Assembly: GCF_004358695.1 (NCBI RefSeq) | Contig: NZ_SNAA01000007.1 | Coordinates: 1-64,000 of the forward strand | DNA from: Palleronia sediminis | GTDB lineage: Bacteria; Pseudomonadota; Alphaproteobacteria; Rhodobacterales; Rhodobacteraceae | Reading direction: 5' to 3' | Length of the DNA: 64,000 nt | Shown here: one piece after another, positions 37,695 to 48,470 of the stretch | How the letters are laid out: every line of letters begins with the position of its first letter | Numbering within the stretch: position 1 is the stretch's first letter | Notes under the pieces: model-generated | What the model was told of the DNA's origin: nothing | Databases searched by the model: none | Seen by the model: the letters and a program-made list of their open reading frames with translations, nothing else | Made by a program: the position numbers and the translations under genes

Positions 37695-39443
37695 ATGCAG
37701 ACTGGAACGGCCACGATCGGGCCAAGGCTCGGCGACCGCGCGGTGCCCCAAACGCCGATCTGCCCCGATCCGCGCCAGATCGACGCCCTCGGCGCGTCCC
37801 TGTGCGCGCGCGAGACACTGTTGCCGCTGGGTCTGGCGGGTGCCGTCACCCCCGTCGCCATGTCCGACCGGCGCCGGTTTCGCCGGTTGCGCCCGACGCT
37901 CGAATCGGTGCTGGGGCCGGTCGTCGCGGTGCCGGTCGGCGCGGGGGCGATCCATGCCGCGCTCGACCGGCATCGCGCGCGCGCCCTGACCGCCGCGGCC
38001 GAGACCCGTTGCCCCGCGGGGATGAGCCTGCGCAGCCTGCGCCCCCGCCGCTGGCGCCACGCGGCCCTGTTGGGCGTGCTGGTCGCGGCCCTCGCCATGC
38101 CGATGCTGGCGCTTTGGCTCGCGCTGGCGGTGACGGCGATCAATGCCGCGCTCACCCTTGCCGCGCTTGTCGTGGCGGCCCTCGCGCCGCGGGCGCCCGC
38201 CTCGCGGACCGGACCGGAACGCCCGACGCTGTTGCCCCGCATATCGGTGATCGTCCCGCTGCTGGGCGAGGCCCCGGTTCTCGCGGCGCTGATCGCGCGG
38301 CTCGACCGGCTCGACTATCCCCGCGACCGGCTCGATATCGTGCTGGCCGTCGAAAGGGACGACGCGGCCACGGCGCGGGCGCTCGCCACGGTCGCGCTGC
38401 CGCCATGGATGCGGGTCGTCGCGGCGCTGCCGGGGCGGGTCCGCACCAAGCCGCGCGCGCTGAACCTCGCGCTCGACCGGTGCCGGGGCACCATCGTCGG
38501 CATCTACGACGCCGAGGACGCGCCCGAGCCCGACCAGCTCTTGCGGGTGGCCGACGCCTTTGCCCGCGCGAGCCCGCGAACCGCCTGCCTGCAGGGCCGG
38601 CTCAATTTCTACAACGCCCGCGCCAACTGGATCACCCGCTGTTTCGCCATCGAATATGCCGTGTGGTTCACCCTGATCCTGCCCGCGCTGTCGCGTCTGG
38701 GCTGGCCCGTCCCGCTCGGAGGCACGTCGGTATTCTTTCGCCGCGACGCGCTCGAGGCGGTGGGGGGCTGGGACGCCCATAACGTGACCGAGGATGCCGA
38801 TCTCGGCATGAGGCTCGCGCGCGCGGGCTACCGGACCGGGCTGCTCGACAGCACCACCTGGGAGGAGGCGACCGCCTCGCCCGGGACCTGGATGCGGCAA
38901 CGGTCGCGATGGCAAAAGGGCTATGCCGCCACCTGGGCCTGCCATATGCGCGCGCCCGCCCGCCTCAGGGCCGAGATCGGGATACGGGGGTTCGTCGGGA
39001 TGCAGATCCTGTTTCTCGGCTCGCTCGGCGGCTGCCTCGTCGCGCCGGTGCTGTGGTCGTTCTGGGCAGTGCCCCTGGGCCTGCCGCATCCGCTGGCCGA
39101 CACGCTGTCGCGCCCCGCCATGCTGACCGTGGCCTGGGGCCTGGCCGGCGTCGCCGTGCTGAACGGGGGGGCGAGCGCGCTGGCGCTCTGCCGGTTGGGG
39201 CGTCCGGGGCTGATCCCGTGGATTCCGCTGCGGCAGCTATACTACCCGCTGGCAAGCCTGTCGCTGCTCAAGGCCTCGGCCGAGCTCTTTCGCGCGCCCT
39301 TCTACTGGGACAAGACCGCCCATGGCGTGACCCGGCCCGACACGGCCGCCGCGCCGGATACGGCCCCGGCGCCCGACCCGGTCCCGTCCCCCGGTCAGAC
39401 CGCCGGATCGCGCAGCGAATCGCTGCGCAGCCGGGCTTCGTAG
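37695..39443 (+). CDS. Membrane GT2 glycosyltransferase with N-terminal GspE-N/MshEN-like domain
   Basis: The 582-residue protein has an N-terminal region (about 20-95) resembling the type II secretion GspE N-terminal fold (RETLLPLGLAGAVTPVAMSD, then a VLGPVVAVPVGAGAIHAAL strand-helix). Then come two membrane segments, a cellulose-synthase-like GT2 domain (about 178-410) with ISVIVPLLGE, YDAEDAPEPDQL, TEDADLGMRL and QRSRWQKG, and more helices. Processive GTs of this layout export polysaccharide. The front domain can bind c-di-GMP in some relatives, which is only a hypothesis here. GGGAGGGGG precedes the ATG. The 3' end runs into the convergent GntR gene by 49 bases. Confidence 0.85.
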   Translation: MQTGTATIGPRLGDRAVPQTPICPDPRQIDALGASLCARETLLPLGLAGAVTPVAMSDRRRFRRLRPTLESVLGPVVAVPVGAGAIHAALDRHRARALTAAAETRCPAGMSLRSLRPRRWRHAALLGVLVAALAMPMLALWLALAVTAINAALTLAALVVAALAPRAPASRTGPERPTLLPRISVIVPLLGEAPVLAALIARLDRLDYPRDRLDIVLAVERDDAATARALATVALPPWMRVVAALPGRVRTKPRALNLALDRCRGTIVGIYDAEDAPEPDQLLRVADAFARASPRTACLQGRLNFYNARANWITRCFAIEYAVWFTLILPALSRLGWPVPLGGTSVFFRRDALEAVGGWDAHNVTEDADLGMRLARAGYRTGLLDSTTWEEATASPGTWMRQRSRWQKGYAATWACHMRAPARLRAEIGIRGFVGMQILFLGSLGGCLVAPVLWSFWAVPLGLPHPLADTLSRPAMLTVAWGLAGVAVLNGGASALALCRLGRPGLIPWIPLRQLYYPLASLSLLKASAELFRAPFYWDKTAHGVTRPDTAAAPDTAPAPDPVPSPGQTAGSRSESLRSRAS

Positions 39444-40042
39444 GCGCGCGAGATATGGCGCGCCAATGCCGCGTGGGCCGCATCGCCGTCGCCCCGCTCG
39501 ATCGCGGCCACGATCGCGCCATGCTCGGCCAGCGCGTCGCGTCCCCGCCCCTCGATGGCAAGAGAGGTCGTCGCCAGCAGCGCCATCGACCGATGCACCA
39601 TGTCGAGCTGCTGCACGAGATATCGGTTATGCGAGGCCAAGTGGATCTGCTTGTGAAACCGCCGGTTGGACCGCGCCAGAGCGGCCGGATCGTCGAGCCG
39701 GGCGCGATCCTCCTCGACCATGCCGGCCAGGACATGCACCTCTTCGGGGGTGGCGTGCTTGGCGGCGAGCCGCGCGGCCAGCCCCTCGAGCTCGGTGCGC
39801 ACGACGTAAAGCTCGGCCATCTGGTTATGGTCGAGCGAGGCCACGATCAGGCTGCGCCCGTCGCGCACCAGCAGCGATTGCGTCTCGAGCCGCTGAAGCG
39901 CCTCGCGGATGGGGGTGCGCGACACGCCGAACCGCTCGGCCAGTTCGTTCTCGACCAGCCGGTCGCCGGGGCGGTAGAGCCCCTCGTCGATGGCCTCGAG
40001 GATCAGCCCGTAGGCGTCGCGCTGCGCAATCTTCGTCTCCAC
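39395..40042 (-). CDS. GntR-family transcriptional regulator, FCD type
   Basis: The 215-residue protein has an N-terminal winged helix with SRTPIREALQRLE as the recognition helix and a C-terminal all-helical FCD domain whose metal/ligand pocket includes RSNRRFHKQIHLASHN. FadR-subfamily regulators sense small carboxylates or sugar acids; the ligand is unknown. The start is GTG (VETKIAQRDAYG) with ACGGAGAGCCGGCGA upstream. An inverted repeat (40060-40078) just upstream is a candidate autoregulatory operator. The divergent HAD gene may be a target. Confidence 0.9.
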   Translation of the reverse strand: METKIAQRDAYGLILEAIDEGLYRPGDRLVENELAERFGVSRTPIREALQRLETQSLLVRDGRSLIVASLDHNQMAELYVVRTELEGLAARLAAKHATPEEVHVLAGMVEEDRARLDDPAALARSNRRFHKQIHLASHNRYLVQQLDMVHRSMALLATTSLAIEGRGRDALAEHGAIVAAIERGDGDAAHAALARHISRAYEARLRSDSLRDPAV

Positions 40043-40059
40043 TCGCCGGCTCTCCGTTC

Positions 40060-40078
40060 TGTCGGGTCGGGGCCGACA
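40060..40078. promoter_or_regulatory. Candidate GntR operator (inverted repeat)
   Basis: TGTCGG and CCGACA are separated by seven bases in the 99-base gap between the divergent gntR and HAD genes. A further TGTCGG copy lies at 40108-40113. The size suits FCD-type GntR dimers, but no binding evidence exists. Confidence 0.35.
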
Positions 40079-40141
40079 ATGCCCCGCCGCGCGGCGATGC
40101 GAAAGGTTGTCGGCACGCCCCGGCGCGCCTACACCGACGGC

Positions 40142-40834
40142 ATGCGCGATTTCGCCGATGTCAGCACCTGGGTCTTCGACCTCGATCACACGCTTTACCC
40201 GCCCTCGGCGGCGTTGTTCGCGCTGATCGAGGCGCGGATGGTCGACTGGATCGCGGTCGAGCTCGACGTCGATCGCGACCATGCCGACCGGCTGCGCCAC
40301 GCGTATTGGCGCCGCTACGGCACCACGCTGGCCGGGCTGATGGCCGAGCATGGGACCGACCCGCATGCCTTTCAGCACGCGGTGCACGATGTCACGCTCG
40401 ACACGCTGATGCCCGATCCGGTGCTGGCCGCCGCGCTCGCCGCCCTGCCCGGCCGCCGCATCGTGTTCACGAACGGCAGCGAGCCCTATGCCCGAAGGGT
40501 GCTCGAACGCTGCGGCATAGCGGGGCTTTTCGATGCCGTCTATGGGGTCGAACACGCGCGGTTCACGCCAAAGCCGAATCGCGCCGCCTTCGAGGCCATC
40601 GTGGAAGAGGATCGGATCGACCCCGCCGCCGCCGCCATGTTCGAGGACAGCCCCGACAACCTGCGCGTGCCGCACGAGATGGGGATGCGCACCGTTCTGG
40701 TCGCGCCCGCCAGGGCCCACGCCCCGCCCGTGCCCCATATCCATCACGCGACCGAGAACCTCGGGGATTTTCTGTCGCAGGCGGTGAATCGTGCTGGCCC
40801 GCGGGCGCCGGTCGGCCTACCTCAAAGGGCATGA
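40142..40834 (+). CDS. HAD-family pyrimidine 5'-nucleotidase-like protein
   Basis: The protein has 230 residues. HAD motif I is WVFDLDHTLYP (nucleophile and acid aspartates), motif II FTNGSEPYA, and motif III/IV CGIAGLFDAV then FEDSPDNL. This matches the SDT1/YjjG-like group that hydrolyses pyrimidine monophosphates. The likely start is MRDFADVSTW; an ATG 46 bases earlier gives extra residues not typical of the family. The next gene, a UbiH-type monooxygenase, overlaps its stop by four bases, so translation is coupled. Confidence 0.87.
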   Translation: MRDFADVSTWVFDLDHTLYPPSAALFALIEARMVDWIAVELDVDRDHADRLRHAYWRRYGTTLAGLMAEHGTDPHAFQHAVHDVTLDTLMPDPVLAAALAALPGRRIVFTNGSEPYARRVLERCGIAGLFDAVYGVEHARFTPKPNRAAFEAIVEEDRIDPAAAAMFEDSPDNLRVPHEMGMRTVLVAPARAHAPPVPHIHHATENLGDFLSQAVNRAGPRAPVGLPQRA

Positions 40835-42030
40835 GTGACGTCGACACCGATATCCTGATCTCCGGCGCGGGCATCGCCGGGCTGATCCTCGCAGCGCTGC
40901 TGGCGCGCGATGGCTGGCGGGTGCTGATCTGCGACCCCAGCCGTCCGCCCGAGGATGCCGATGCCCAAGGCTCGGACCTGCGCTCCACCGCTTACCTCGT
41001 GGGGTCGCGCGCGGTGATGGAACGGGCCGCCATCTGGGACGCGCTCGAACCCCATGCCATGCCGCTCGACGCGCTGCGGGTGATGGATTCGACCGGCTGG
41101 CCGCCCCGCCAGACCGCCGCGCGCATGTTCCTGCCCGGCGACCTGGGGCTCGAGAGTTTCGGCTGGAACATGGCCAACTGGCGCGCCCGTGCCGAGCTGG
41201 CGCGCGTACTGGCCGATGCGCCCGGCGTCGATTTGAGGTTCGGCACGGGGTTCGCCTCGCGGCTGGCGCGCGACGACGCGGTGCTGGTGCGGCTGACCTG
41301 CGGAACGCGAGTGCGCGCGCGGCTGGTGGTCGGCGCGGATGGCCGCGCCTCGCCGGTGCGCACGGCCTGCGGCATCGACGCGCGCATTGCCCGCTATGGC
41401 CAGAAGGCGCTGGCCTTCTCGGTCACGCACCTGCTGCCGCATGAAAAGGTCTCGACCGAAAGCTACAGCGCCGGGGGGGCCTGCGTCACCGTGCCCCTGC
41501 CCGATCACGAGGGGCAGCACGCCTCGGCCGTGGTGTGGATGAATGACGGCCCCCGCGCCGAGCATCTCGCCGCCCTGCCCGCCGACGCCTTCGAGGCCGA
41601 GCTGGCCGAACGCGTCATGCATGTGCTGGGGCCGATGCGGCTGGCCACGCAGATCCGGTCCTGGCCGGTGGTCACGCAGGTCGCCCATCGCCTGACCGCG
41701 CGGCGCACGGCGCTGGTTGCCGAGGCGGCCCATGTCATGCCGCCCATCGGGGCGCAGGGGCTCAACACCTCGATCGCCGATATCGCCGCGCTGTCGGATG
41801 CCATATCGGGGCGCGATCCGGGCAGCCCCGAGGCGCTGGCGGCCTATGCGCGCGCGCGACAGGGCGATATCGCCGCGCGGTCGCGGGCCATCGACCTGTT
41901 CAACCGCGTCTGCCGGAGCCATTCGCGCCCCGTGCAGGCGGTGCGCAGCGTCGGGCTGAAGGCCGCGAACGACATCGTGCCGCTGCGCCGCGCGCTGATG
42001 CGGGCGGGGCTCGGCGGGCATGTCGGCTAG
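40831..42030 (+). CDS. FAD-dependent monooxygenase, UbiH/COQ6 family
   Basis: The 399-residue enzyme hydroxylates the ubiquinone ring precursor in the UbiH/UbiF/COQ6 family, using FAD, NAD(P)H and oxygen at the membrane surface. The dinucleotide motif is GAGIAGLILA, the DG motif VVGADGRASPVR, and the later FAD motif is AEAAHVMPPIGAQGLN. Which ring position it modifies cannot be decided. The ATGA junction with the preceding HAD gene suggests one operon. Stop at 42030 is 12 bases from the convergent Lrp gene. Confidence 0.9.
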   Translation: MSDVDTDILISGAGIAGLILAALLARDGWRVLICDPSRPPEDADAQGSDLRSTAYLVGSRAVMERAAIWDALEPHAMPLDALRVMDSTGWPPRQTAARMFLPGDLGLESFGWNMANWRARAELARVLADAPGVDLRFGTGFASRLARDDAVLVRLTCGTRVRARLVVGADGRASPVRTACGIDARIARYGQKALAFSVTHLLPHEKVSTESYSAGGACVTVPLPDHEGQHASAVVWMNDGPRAEHLAALPADAFEAELAERVMHVLGPMRLATQIRSWPVVTQVAHRLTARRTALVAEAAHVMPPIGAQGLNTSIADIAALSDAISGRDPGSPEALAAYARARQGDIAARSRAIDLFNRVCRSHSRPVQAVRSVGLKAANDIVPLRRALMRAGLGGHVG

Positions 42031-42041
42031 GGGCAGGCGGG

Positions 42042-42493
42042 TCAGATCGGACCGGGCAGCCGCTCTTCGCTGAGCAGGACATTCGCCTCGACATTGCCGA
42101 CGCCCGGCAGGGTCAGGATACGGCGGCGCAGCACCCGCTCGAAATCCGACAGGTCGCGCGCCACGATCCGCAGCCGGTAATCGTAGAGCCCCAGCACATG
42201 CTCGACGGTCTGCACCTCGGGGATGGCGGTCAGCGCACGTTCGGTCTCGGCCAGCGTCGTGCGGCCGCGCTGCGCGAGCTTGACGCCCAGGAACACCGTC
42301 ACCCCGAACCCCAGCGCGGCGAGGTCGAGATCGAGCCGCCGCCCCGCCAACACCCCCGCCTCTTCGAGCCGGCGGACGCGGCGCCACGCCGCCGATTGCG
42401 ACAGGCCGAGCCGCGCGCCCAGAGCGGCCGAGCCCAGCGTCGCATCCTCAACCAGAGCGCGCAGGATCGCCCGGTCGGTCGCGTCGAGCCCCG

Positions 42494-42497
<4 letters not shown>
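42042..42497 (-). CDS. Lrp/AsnC-family transcriptional regulator (second of pair)
   Basis: The 151-residue regulator has an N-terminal winged helix (LDATDRAILRALVEDATLG, SAALGARLGLSQSAAWRRVRRLE) and a C-terminal RAM effector domain beginning near VFLGVKLAQ. Lrp proteins are amino-acid-responsive octamers or dimers. Its ATG overlaps the stop of a second Lrp gene by four bases, so the two are co-translated and may form mixed oligomers. The pair is divergent from ilvC. Confidence 0.92.
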
Positions 42498-44105
<1,608 letters not shown>

Positions 44106-44131
44106 GGCCCGGTCGGCGAGCCGGATCATGC

Positions 44132-44160
44132 GGCCCCGGATTCCGGTCCGGGGCCCTTTC
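44132..44160 (+). terminator. Probable terminator of ilvC
   Basis: GGCCCCGGA (44132-44140) pairs with TCCGGGGCC (44147-44155) around a six-base loop, followed by CTTTC. The stem is strong but the T-run is short. It lies about 27 bases past the ilvC stop and just before the EamA gene. Confidence 0.65.
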
Positions 44161-44178
44161 GTTGCAGGGGGGCCGCGC

Positions 44179-45126
44179 ATGACAGACCGTCCGACGCCGG
44201 GCAACTGGGCCTCGGTCATCGCCCTTGGCGTGATCTGGGGCGGTACCTTCATGTTCGTGTCGCTGGCGCTGAGGGGCCATGGCCCGCTGACCGTCGCCGC
44301 GGCGCGCACCGCGCTGGGGGCCGTGGCTCTGGTGCCGCTCATGCTGGCCTTCGGACGGCGCCTGCCGCGCGGGGCGCGGGCCTGGGCCTATGCCGCGCCC
44401 ATCGGCGTTCTGAACACCGCGCTGCCCTTTTTCCTGCTGAGCTGGGGGTTGCAATACGTGCCCTCGGCCTTTGGCGGGCTGTCCATGGCCACGCTGCCGC
44501 TTATGGTCATGCCGCTGGCCCATCTCTTTTCCGACGAGCCGATGTCATGGCGCGGCGCGTCGGGTGTGGGCCTCGGTTTTGCCGGGGCGCTGGTGTTGCT
44601 GGGGCCGGGCATCGCGGGCTTTGCCACCGGCCCGTTGCAGGCTTTGGGCCAGATCGCCTGCATCGGCGCCGCGTTTTCCTATGCGATCGCGTCGATCCTG
44701 ACGCGGAAGGCACCGCGGATCGACGCCATCACGCTGAGCTTCATGACGCTGGCGATGGGCGCGGTCGTGCTGGTGCCGGCCGCCCTGATCGTCGAGGGGC
44801 TGCCCCGCCCCACCGGTGCCCTGCCCGACGCGGCGATCCTGTTTCTGGGGCTGGTGCCCACGGCGCTGGCCGCGCTGATCCGCACGCGGGTGATCCAGAC
44901 CGCGGGATCGGTCTTCATGACGCTGACGAACTACCAGGTGCCGCTCTGGTCGGTGCTGTTCGGCGCGGCGCTTCTGGGCGAGGATCTGCCGGTGACGTTC
45001 TTTGCCGCGCTGGTGCTGATCCTGTCGGGGCTCGCCCTCGGCCAGGCCCGCGCGTTGCGCGCGCTGTTCGGGGGCCGCGCGGCGCGGCCCCGCCTTACCC
45101 CGAAGCCGCCATCGACGCCGCGCTGA
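44179..45126 (+). CDS. EamA-family (DMT) transporter
   Basis: The 315-residue protein has about ten membrane helices in two EamA repeats, the first starting with [17 protein letters not shown] and the second near [18 protein letters not shown]. Drug/metabolite transporters export or import amino acids, bases and other metabolites; the substrate is unknown. The ATG is preceded by CAGGGGGGCCGCGC. Its final 32 bases overlap the 3' end of the convergent glmM gene. Confidence 0.88.
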   Translation: MTDRPTPGNWASVIALGVIWGGTFMFVSLALRGHGPLTVAAARTALGAVALVPLMLAFGRRLPRGARAWAYAAPIGVLNTALPFFLLSWGLQYVPSAFGGLSMATLPLMVMPLAHLFSDEPMSWRGASGVGLGFAGALVLLGPGIAGFATGPLQALGQIACIGAAFSYAIASILTRKAPRIDAITLSFMTLAMGAVVLVPAALIVEGLPRPTGALPDAAILFLGLVPTALAALIRTRVIQTAGSVFMTLTNYQVPLWSVLFGAALLGEDLPVTFFAALVLILSGLALGQARALRALFGGRAARPRLTPKPPSTPR

Positions 45127-46453
45127 TGCGGTCGGCGATCCCGTCGACCACGTCGACGAGCAGCGCCTCGTCCTCGGTCTCGGCCATGACGCGGATCACC
45201 GGCTCGGTGCCCGAGGCGCGGATGAGCACGCGGCCCGAGGCGCCCAGCCGCTTTTCGGCGGCGGCGATCTCGGAGGTCACGCCCTTGTCGGCCAGCGGGT
45301 CGCTGCCGCGCGGATAGCGCACGCTGACGAGCTTTTGCGGCACGCGGGCGAATTGCTCGGCGAGATCCGAGGCGCGCCGCCCCGAGGCTATCATCGCCGA
45401 GAGGAATTGCAGCCCCGCCACCAGCCCGTCGCCGGTCGTGGCGTGATCGGTCATCACGATATGGCCCGATTGCTCGCCGCCGAGATTGAAGCCCCCCTTG
45501 CGCATCGCCTCGACCACGTAGCGGTCGCCGACCGCGGTGCGGTGCAGCGCGATGCCGCGGCCCGACAGGAACCGCTCGAGGCCGAGGTTGCTCATCACCG
45601 TGGCCACCAGCGTCTGACCGGCCAGCCGGCCCGCCGCGGCCCAGTCGCTGGCAAAGAGCGCCATGATCTGGTCGCCATCCGCGACCTGCCCCTTTTCGTC
45701 GATGATCATCACCCGGTCGGCATCGCCGTCGAGGCAGATCCCCAGATCGGCGCGGCGTTCGCGCACCAGCCGCGACGCGGCCTCGGTCGAGGTCGAGCCG
45801 CAGCCCTCGTTGATATTGGTGCCGTCGGGCTCGACCCCCAGCGGGATGACCTCGGCGCCGAGTTCCCACAGGATTTCGGGCGCGACGCGGTGCGCGGCGC
45901 CGTTGGCGCAGTCGATCACCACGCGCATCCCGTCGAGCTGCTGGCCCGCGGGCAGGGTCGCCTTGACCCGTTCGGCATAGCGGAACCGCCCGTCGTCGAT
46001 CCGCTTGGCACGGCCGATATTGCCGGGGCGGGCGGGGGTCACGCCCTCTTCGACGAGGCGCTCGATGGTGGTCTCGGCCTCGTCCGACAGCTTGAACCCG
46101 TCAGGGCCGAAGAACTTGATGCCGTTATCCTCGTGCGGGTTGTGGCTGGCCGAGATCATCACCCCCGCATCGGCCCGCATCGAGGGCGTGAGCATCCCCA
46201 CCGCGGGCGTCGGCACGGGGCCGAGCAGCAGCACGTTCATCCCCGCCGAGGTAAAGCCCGCGGTCAGGGCCGTCTCGAACATGTAGCCCGACAGCCGCGT
46301 GTCCTTGCCGATCACGACGCGGTGCACGCCGCTGCCTTCGCGGCGGAAATAGCGGCCCGCCGCCGCACCGAGGCGCATCGCCATCTCGGCGGTCATCGGG
46401 TGGACATTGGCGGTGCCGCGCACGCCATCCGTTCCGAACAGTTTACGGGTCAT
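45095..46453 (-). CDS. glmM: Phosphoglucosamine mutase
   Basis: GlmM (452 residues) converts glucosamine 6-phosphate to glucosamine 1-phosphate for UDP-GlcNAc and cell wall synthesis. The N-terminus is [13 protein letters not shown], the phosphoserine is S103 in [11 protein letters not shown], the magnesium loop is CLDGDADR and the sugar-binding loop is GGEQSGHIV. Its ATG overlaps the folP stop by four bases, so folB-folP-glmM is a coupled operon, a frequent arrangement with folP before glmM. Its 3' end overlaps the convergent EamA gene. Confidence 0.96.
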   Translation of the reverse strand: MTRKLFGTDGVRGTANVHPMTAEMAMRLGAAAGRYFRREGSGVHRVVIGKDTRLSGYMFETALTAGFTSAGMNVLLLGPVPTPAVGMLTPSMRADAGVMISASHNPHEDNGIKFFGPDGFKLSDEAETTIERLVEEGVTPARPGNIGRAKRIDDGRFRYAERVKATLPAGQQLDGMRVVIDCANGAAHRVAPEILWELGAEVIPLGVEPDGTNINEGCGSTSTEAASRLVRERRADLGICLDGDADRVMIIDEKGQVADGDQIMALFASDWAAAGRLAGQTLVATVMSNLGLERFLSGRGIALHRTAVGDRYVVEAMRKGGFNLGGEQSGHIVMTDHATTGDGLVAGLQFLSAMIASGRRASDLAEQFARVPQKLVSVRYPRGSDPLADKGVTSEIAAAEKRLGASGRVLIRASGTEPVIRVMAETEDEALLVDVVDGIADRISAASMAASG

Positions 46454-47460
46454 TCCGCGTCTCCGGTTATGCTGGCCCGCCAGAGGGTCAGGGCCTGGAC
46501 CGTTTCGGCCACGTCGTGAACGCGCAAGAATTGCACGCCCTGCGCGGCCCCGTAAAGCGCCGTGGCGACCGAGCCGGGCATCCGGGCCGCGGGCGTGTCG
46601 GTCCCGCCCAGCGTGCCGATGAACCGCTTGCGCGAGGTTCCCAAAAGCACGGCGCAGCCCAGCGCGTGAAACAGCGACAGGTGTTGCAGCAGCGCGAGGT
46701 TGTGCGCCAGCGTCTTGCCGAAACCGATGCCCGGATCGACGGCGATGCGCGCGCGCGGGATGCCGGCGGCCTCGGCGGCGGCGACCCGTTCGGCGAGGTG
46801 GTCGTAGACGTCGAGCACGACATCGCCGTAAGCCGGCGCGTCCTGCATGGTCGCGGGCTCTCCGCCCGAATGCATGAGACAAATGGGCAGGCCCAGCGCC
46901 GCGGCCATCGCGGCCATCTCGGGATCGTGGCGCAGCGCCGAGACGTCGTTGAGCATGTCGACCCCGGCCGCCGCCGCGGCGCGCGCCACGTTCGCGCGGC
47001 GCGTATCGACCGAGATCGGCCCGGCCGAGGTCGCGCGGATGGCGCTCAGCGCCGGCACGACGCGGGCGGCTTCGGCCTCGGGGGCGACGGGGGCGGCGCC
47101 CGGCCGGGTGCTTTCACCGCCGAGATCGAGGATATCGGACCCGGCGGCGATCAGGGCGCGGGCATGGGCGGCAGCGGCCTCGGGCGCCTCGAACAGGCCG
47201 CCATCCGAGAAACTGTCGGGCGTGACGTTGACGATGCCCATGACGCGGGGCCGGTCCATCGCCAGCCCGGCAAGGGGGGCACGGGGCGCGCAAAGCGCGT
47301 CGCGCGTCGCGGCGTCCAGCGTCCCGGCCGCGACGATGCGGGGCGGCGCCCCGCGCGACAGGATGGCGGCATGGGTGAACCAGCACGCCCCCCCGGCGAG
47401 GCTCAGCGCGCCCTCGGGCCGCAGCCCGCCCGATTGCACCAGCGGACGTGCGTAGGTCAC
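46450..47460 (-). CDS. folP: Dihydropteroate synthase
   Basis: The 336-residue enzyme joins p-aminobenzoate to hydroxymethyl-dihydropterin pyrophosphate in folate synthesis; it is the sulfonamide target. The TIM-barrel core shows [28 protein letters not shown] and a late GTSRKRFIG. An extra N-terminal segment of about 70 residues precedes the core. The start is GTG, overlapping the folB stop as GTGA, and the longer open frame upstream is antisense/other-frame sequence in folB. It is coupled on both sides. Confidence 0.95.
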   Translation of the reverse strand: MTYARPLVQSGGLRPEGALSLAGGACWFTHAAILSRGAPPRIVAAGTLDAATRDALCAPRAPLAGLAMDRPRVMGIVNVTPDSFSDGGLFEAPEAAAAHARALIAAGSDILDLGGESTRPGAAPVAPEAEAARVVPALSAIRATSAGPISVDTRRANVARAAAAAGVDMLNDVSALRHDPEMAAMAAALGLPICLMHSGGEPATMQDAPAYGDVVLDVYDHLAERVAAAEAAGIPRARIAVDPGIGFGKTLAHNLALLQHLSLFHALGCAVLLGTSRKRFIGTLGGTDTPAARMPGSVATALYGAAQGVQFLRVHDVAETVQALTLWRASITGDAE

Positions 47461-48374
47461 GCGGCCGGATCCGTCAGGCGGGTGACGGGCAGATCGGTCG
47501 GCACCTCGACATCGCCCGCGACCAGCACGCCGCGGGCCTGCATCGCGCGGGCGAACCACGCGATCAGCCCGCCGGTGTCGCGGGGCTGGACCGAGGGCGG
47601 CTCGACCGCGTCGAGCACCAGCTTGGACGGCGCCCAGACGGTCAGGCGATTCTTGCGCATCGCCCAGTCCATCTCGGTGCGGGTGCCGGTCACGACGCAG
47701 CGCGGATCGCGCGCGGCCAGCCGCCAGCAATTCTGCTCGATGGCCAGGAGGTCGATGCGGCGCTGCGGACCGGTCATTCCGACCTGCACCGTCCCGCCCT
47801 CGGGGGCGCTGGTGCACAGGATGGCGGGCGCCTCGGCCTCGATCCGGTCGAGCCAGGCGGGCAGATGGGGCGAGGCGATCTCGGCGTCGCCGATCAGCAC
47901 GATCAGCGGGTGCGGCGTGTCGTCGGGCGCCGCCGGCGCCGCGCGTCCCTCGCGCGCGGGGGCCACGCGCACGATCTCGACGCCCAACGCCCCCGGCCCG
48001 AGGTCGAGCTTTTCGACACGCACAAAGCAGCGCAGTGCCAGCGGCTCGGCCAGGATGCGCGCCGCGACCCTATCGGCAAGGGTTTCGAGCAGGTTCAGCC
48101 GTTCTTCGGCAAGAGCGGCGGCGATGGCCTCGGTGATCGTGTCGTAGGACAGGATGCGGTCGACATCGTCGCCGAGATCGGGGTCATGGGGCCGCACCTC
48201 GACCACGACGTCGAAACAGACCCGCTGGCTGCGGCCGCGTTCGGGCTGAAAGGCGCCGATCTCGACCTCGACGATGTGATCGCGCAGCGAGATGCGGTCA
48301 TGCGGCACATCGGGGGCCAGGGCGCGGGCGCGTTCTTCGGGATGTTCGAAAGCCAATGTCGTCTCGTCGCGCAT
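47457..48374 (-). CDS. folB: Dihydroneopterin aldolase with long C-terminal extension
   Basis: The 305-residue protein has a FolB aldolase core at about 26-140: LRDHIVEVEIGAF, E97 in NLLETLADRVA and K122 in RVEKLDLGPGA. FolB is normally about 120 residues. The following 160 residues are not part of the fold; they include LIVLIGDAEIAS and MDWAMRKNRLTVW and I cannot place them. It starts the folate/GlcN operon. GGGGAGAGCC lies ahead of ATG; a TTG one codon earlier is possible. The extension may be another pterin or regulatory domain. Confidence 0.85.
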   Translation of the reverse strand: MRDETTLAFEHPEERARALAPDVPHDRISLRDHIVEVEIGAFQPERGRSQRVCFDVVVEVRPHDPDLGDDVDRILSYDTITEAIAAALAEERLNLLETLADRVAARILAEPLALRCFVRVEKLDLGPGALGVEIVRVAPAREGRAAPAAPDDTPHPLIVLIGDAEIASPHLPAWLDRIEAEAPAILCTSAPEGGTVQVGMTGPQRRIDLLAIEQNCWRLAARDPRCVVTGTRTEMDWAMRKNRLTVWAPSKLVLDAVEPPSVQPRDTGGLIAWFARAMQARGVLVAGDVEVPTDLPVTRLTDPAA

Positions 48375-48436
48375 CAACGCGGCTCTCCCCTGCCGGTGCG
48401 CGAGCGGCTTAGCCGATCCCGCGGCCCGGCGAAAGG

Positions 48437-48461
48437 GCCGGGCGCGCGATCCGCGCCCGGC
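48437..48461 (-). terminator. Terminator-like hairpin after the SleB-type hydrolase
   Basis: A perfect ten-base-pair GC stem (48437-48446 with 48452-48461) around a five-base loop lies just past the hydrolase stop on the minus strand. There is no long T-run, only CCCTTTC, so strength is uncertain. Confidence 0.45.
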
Positions 48462-48470
48462 GCCGTGGCC

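Noticed and set aside
35865..39089. 1074-codon minus-strand frame upstream of yqeY
   Set aside because: Antisense to carA and the GT2 gene; only the last 159 codons have family features.
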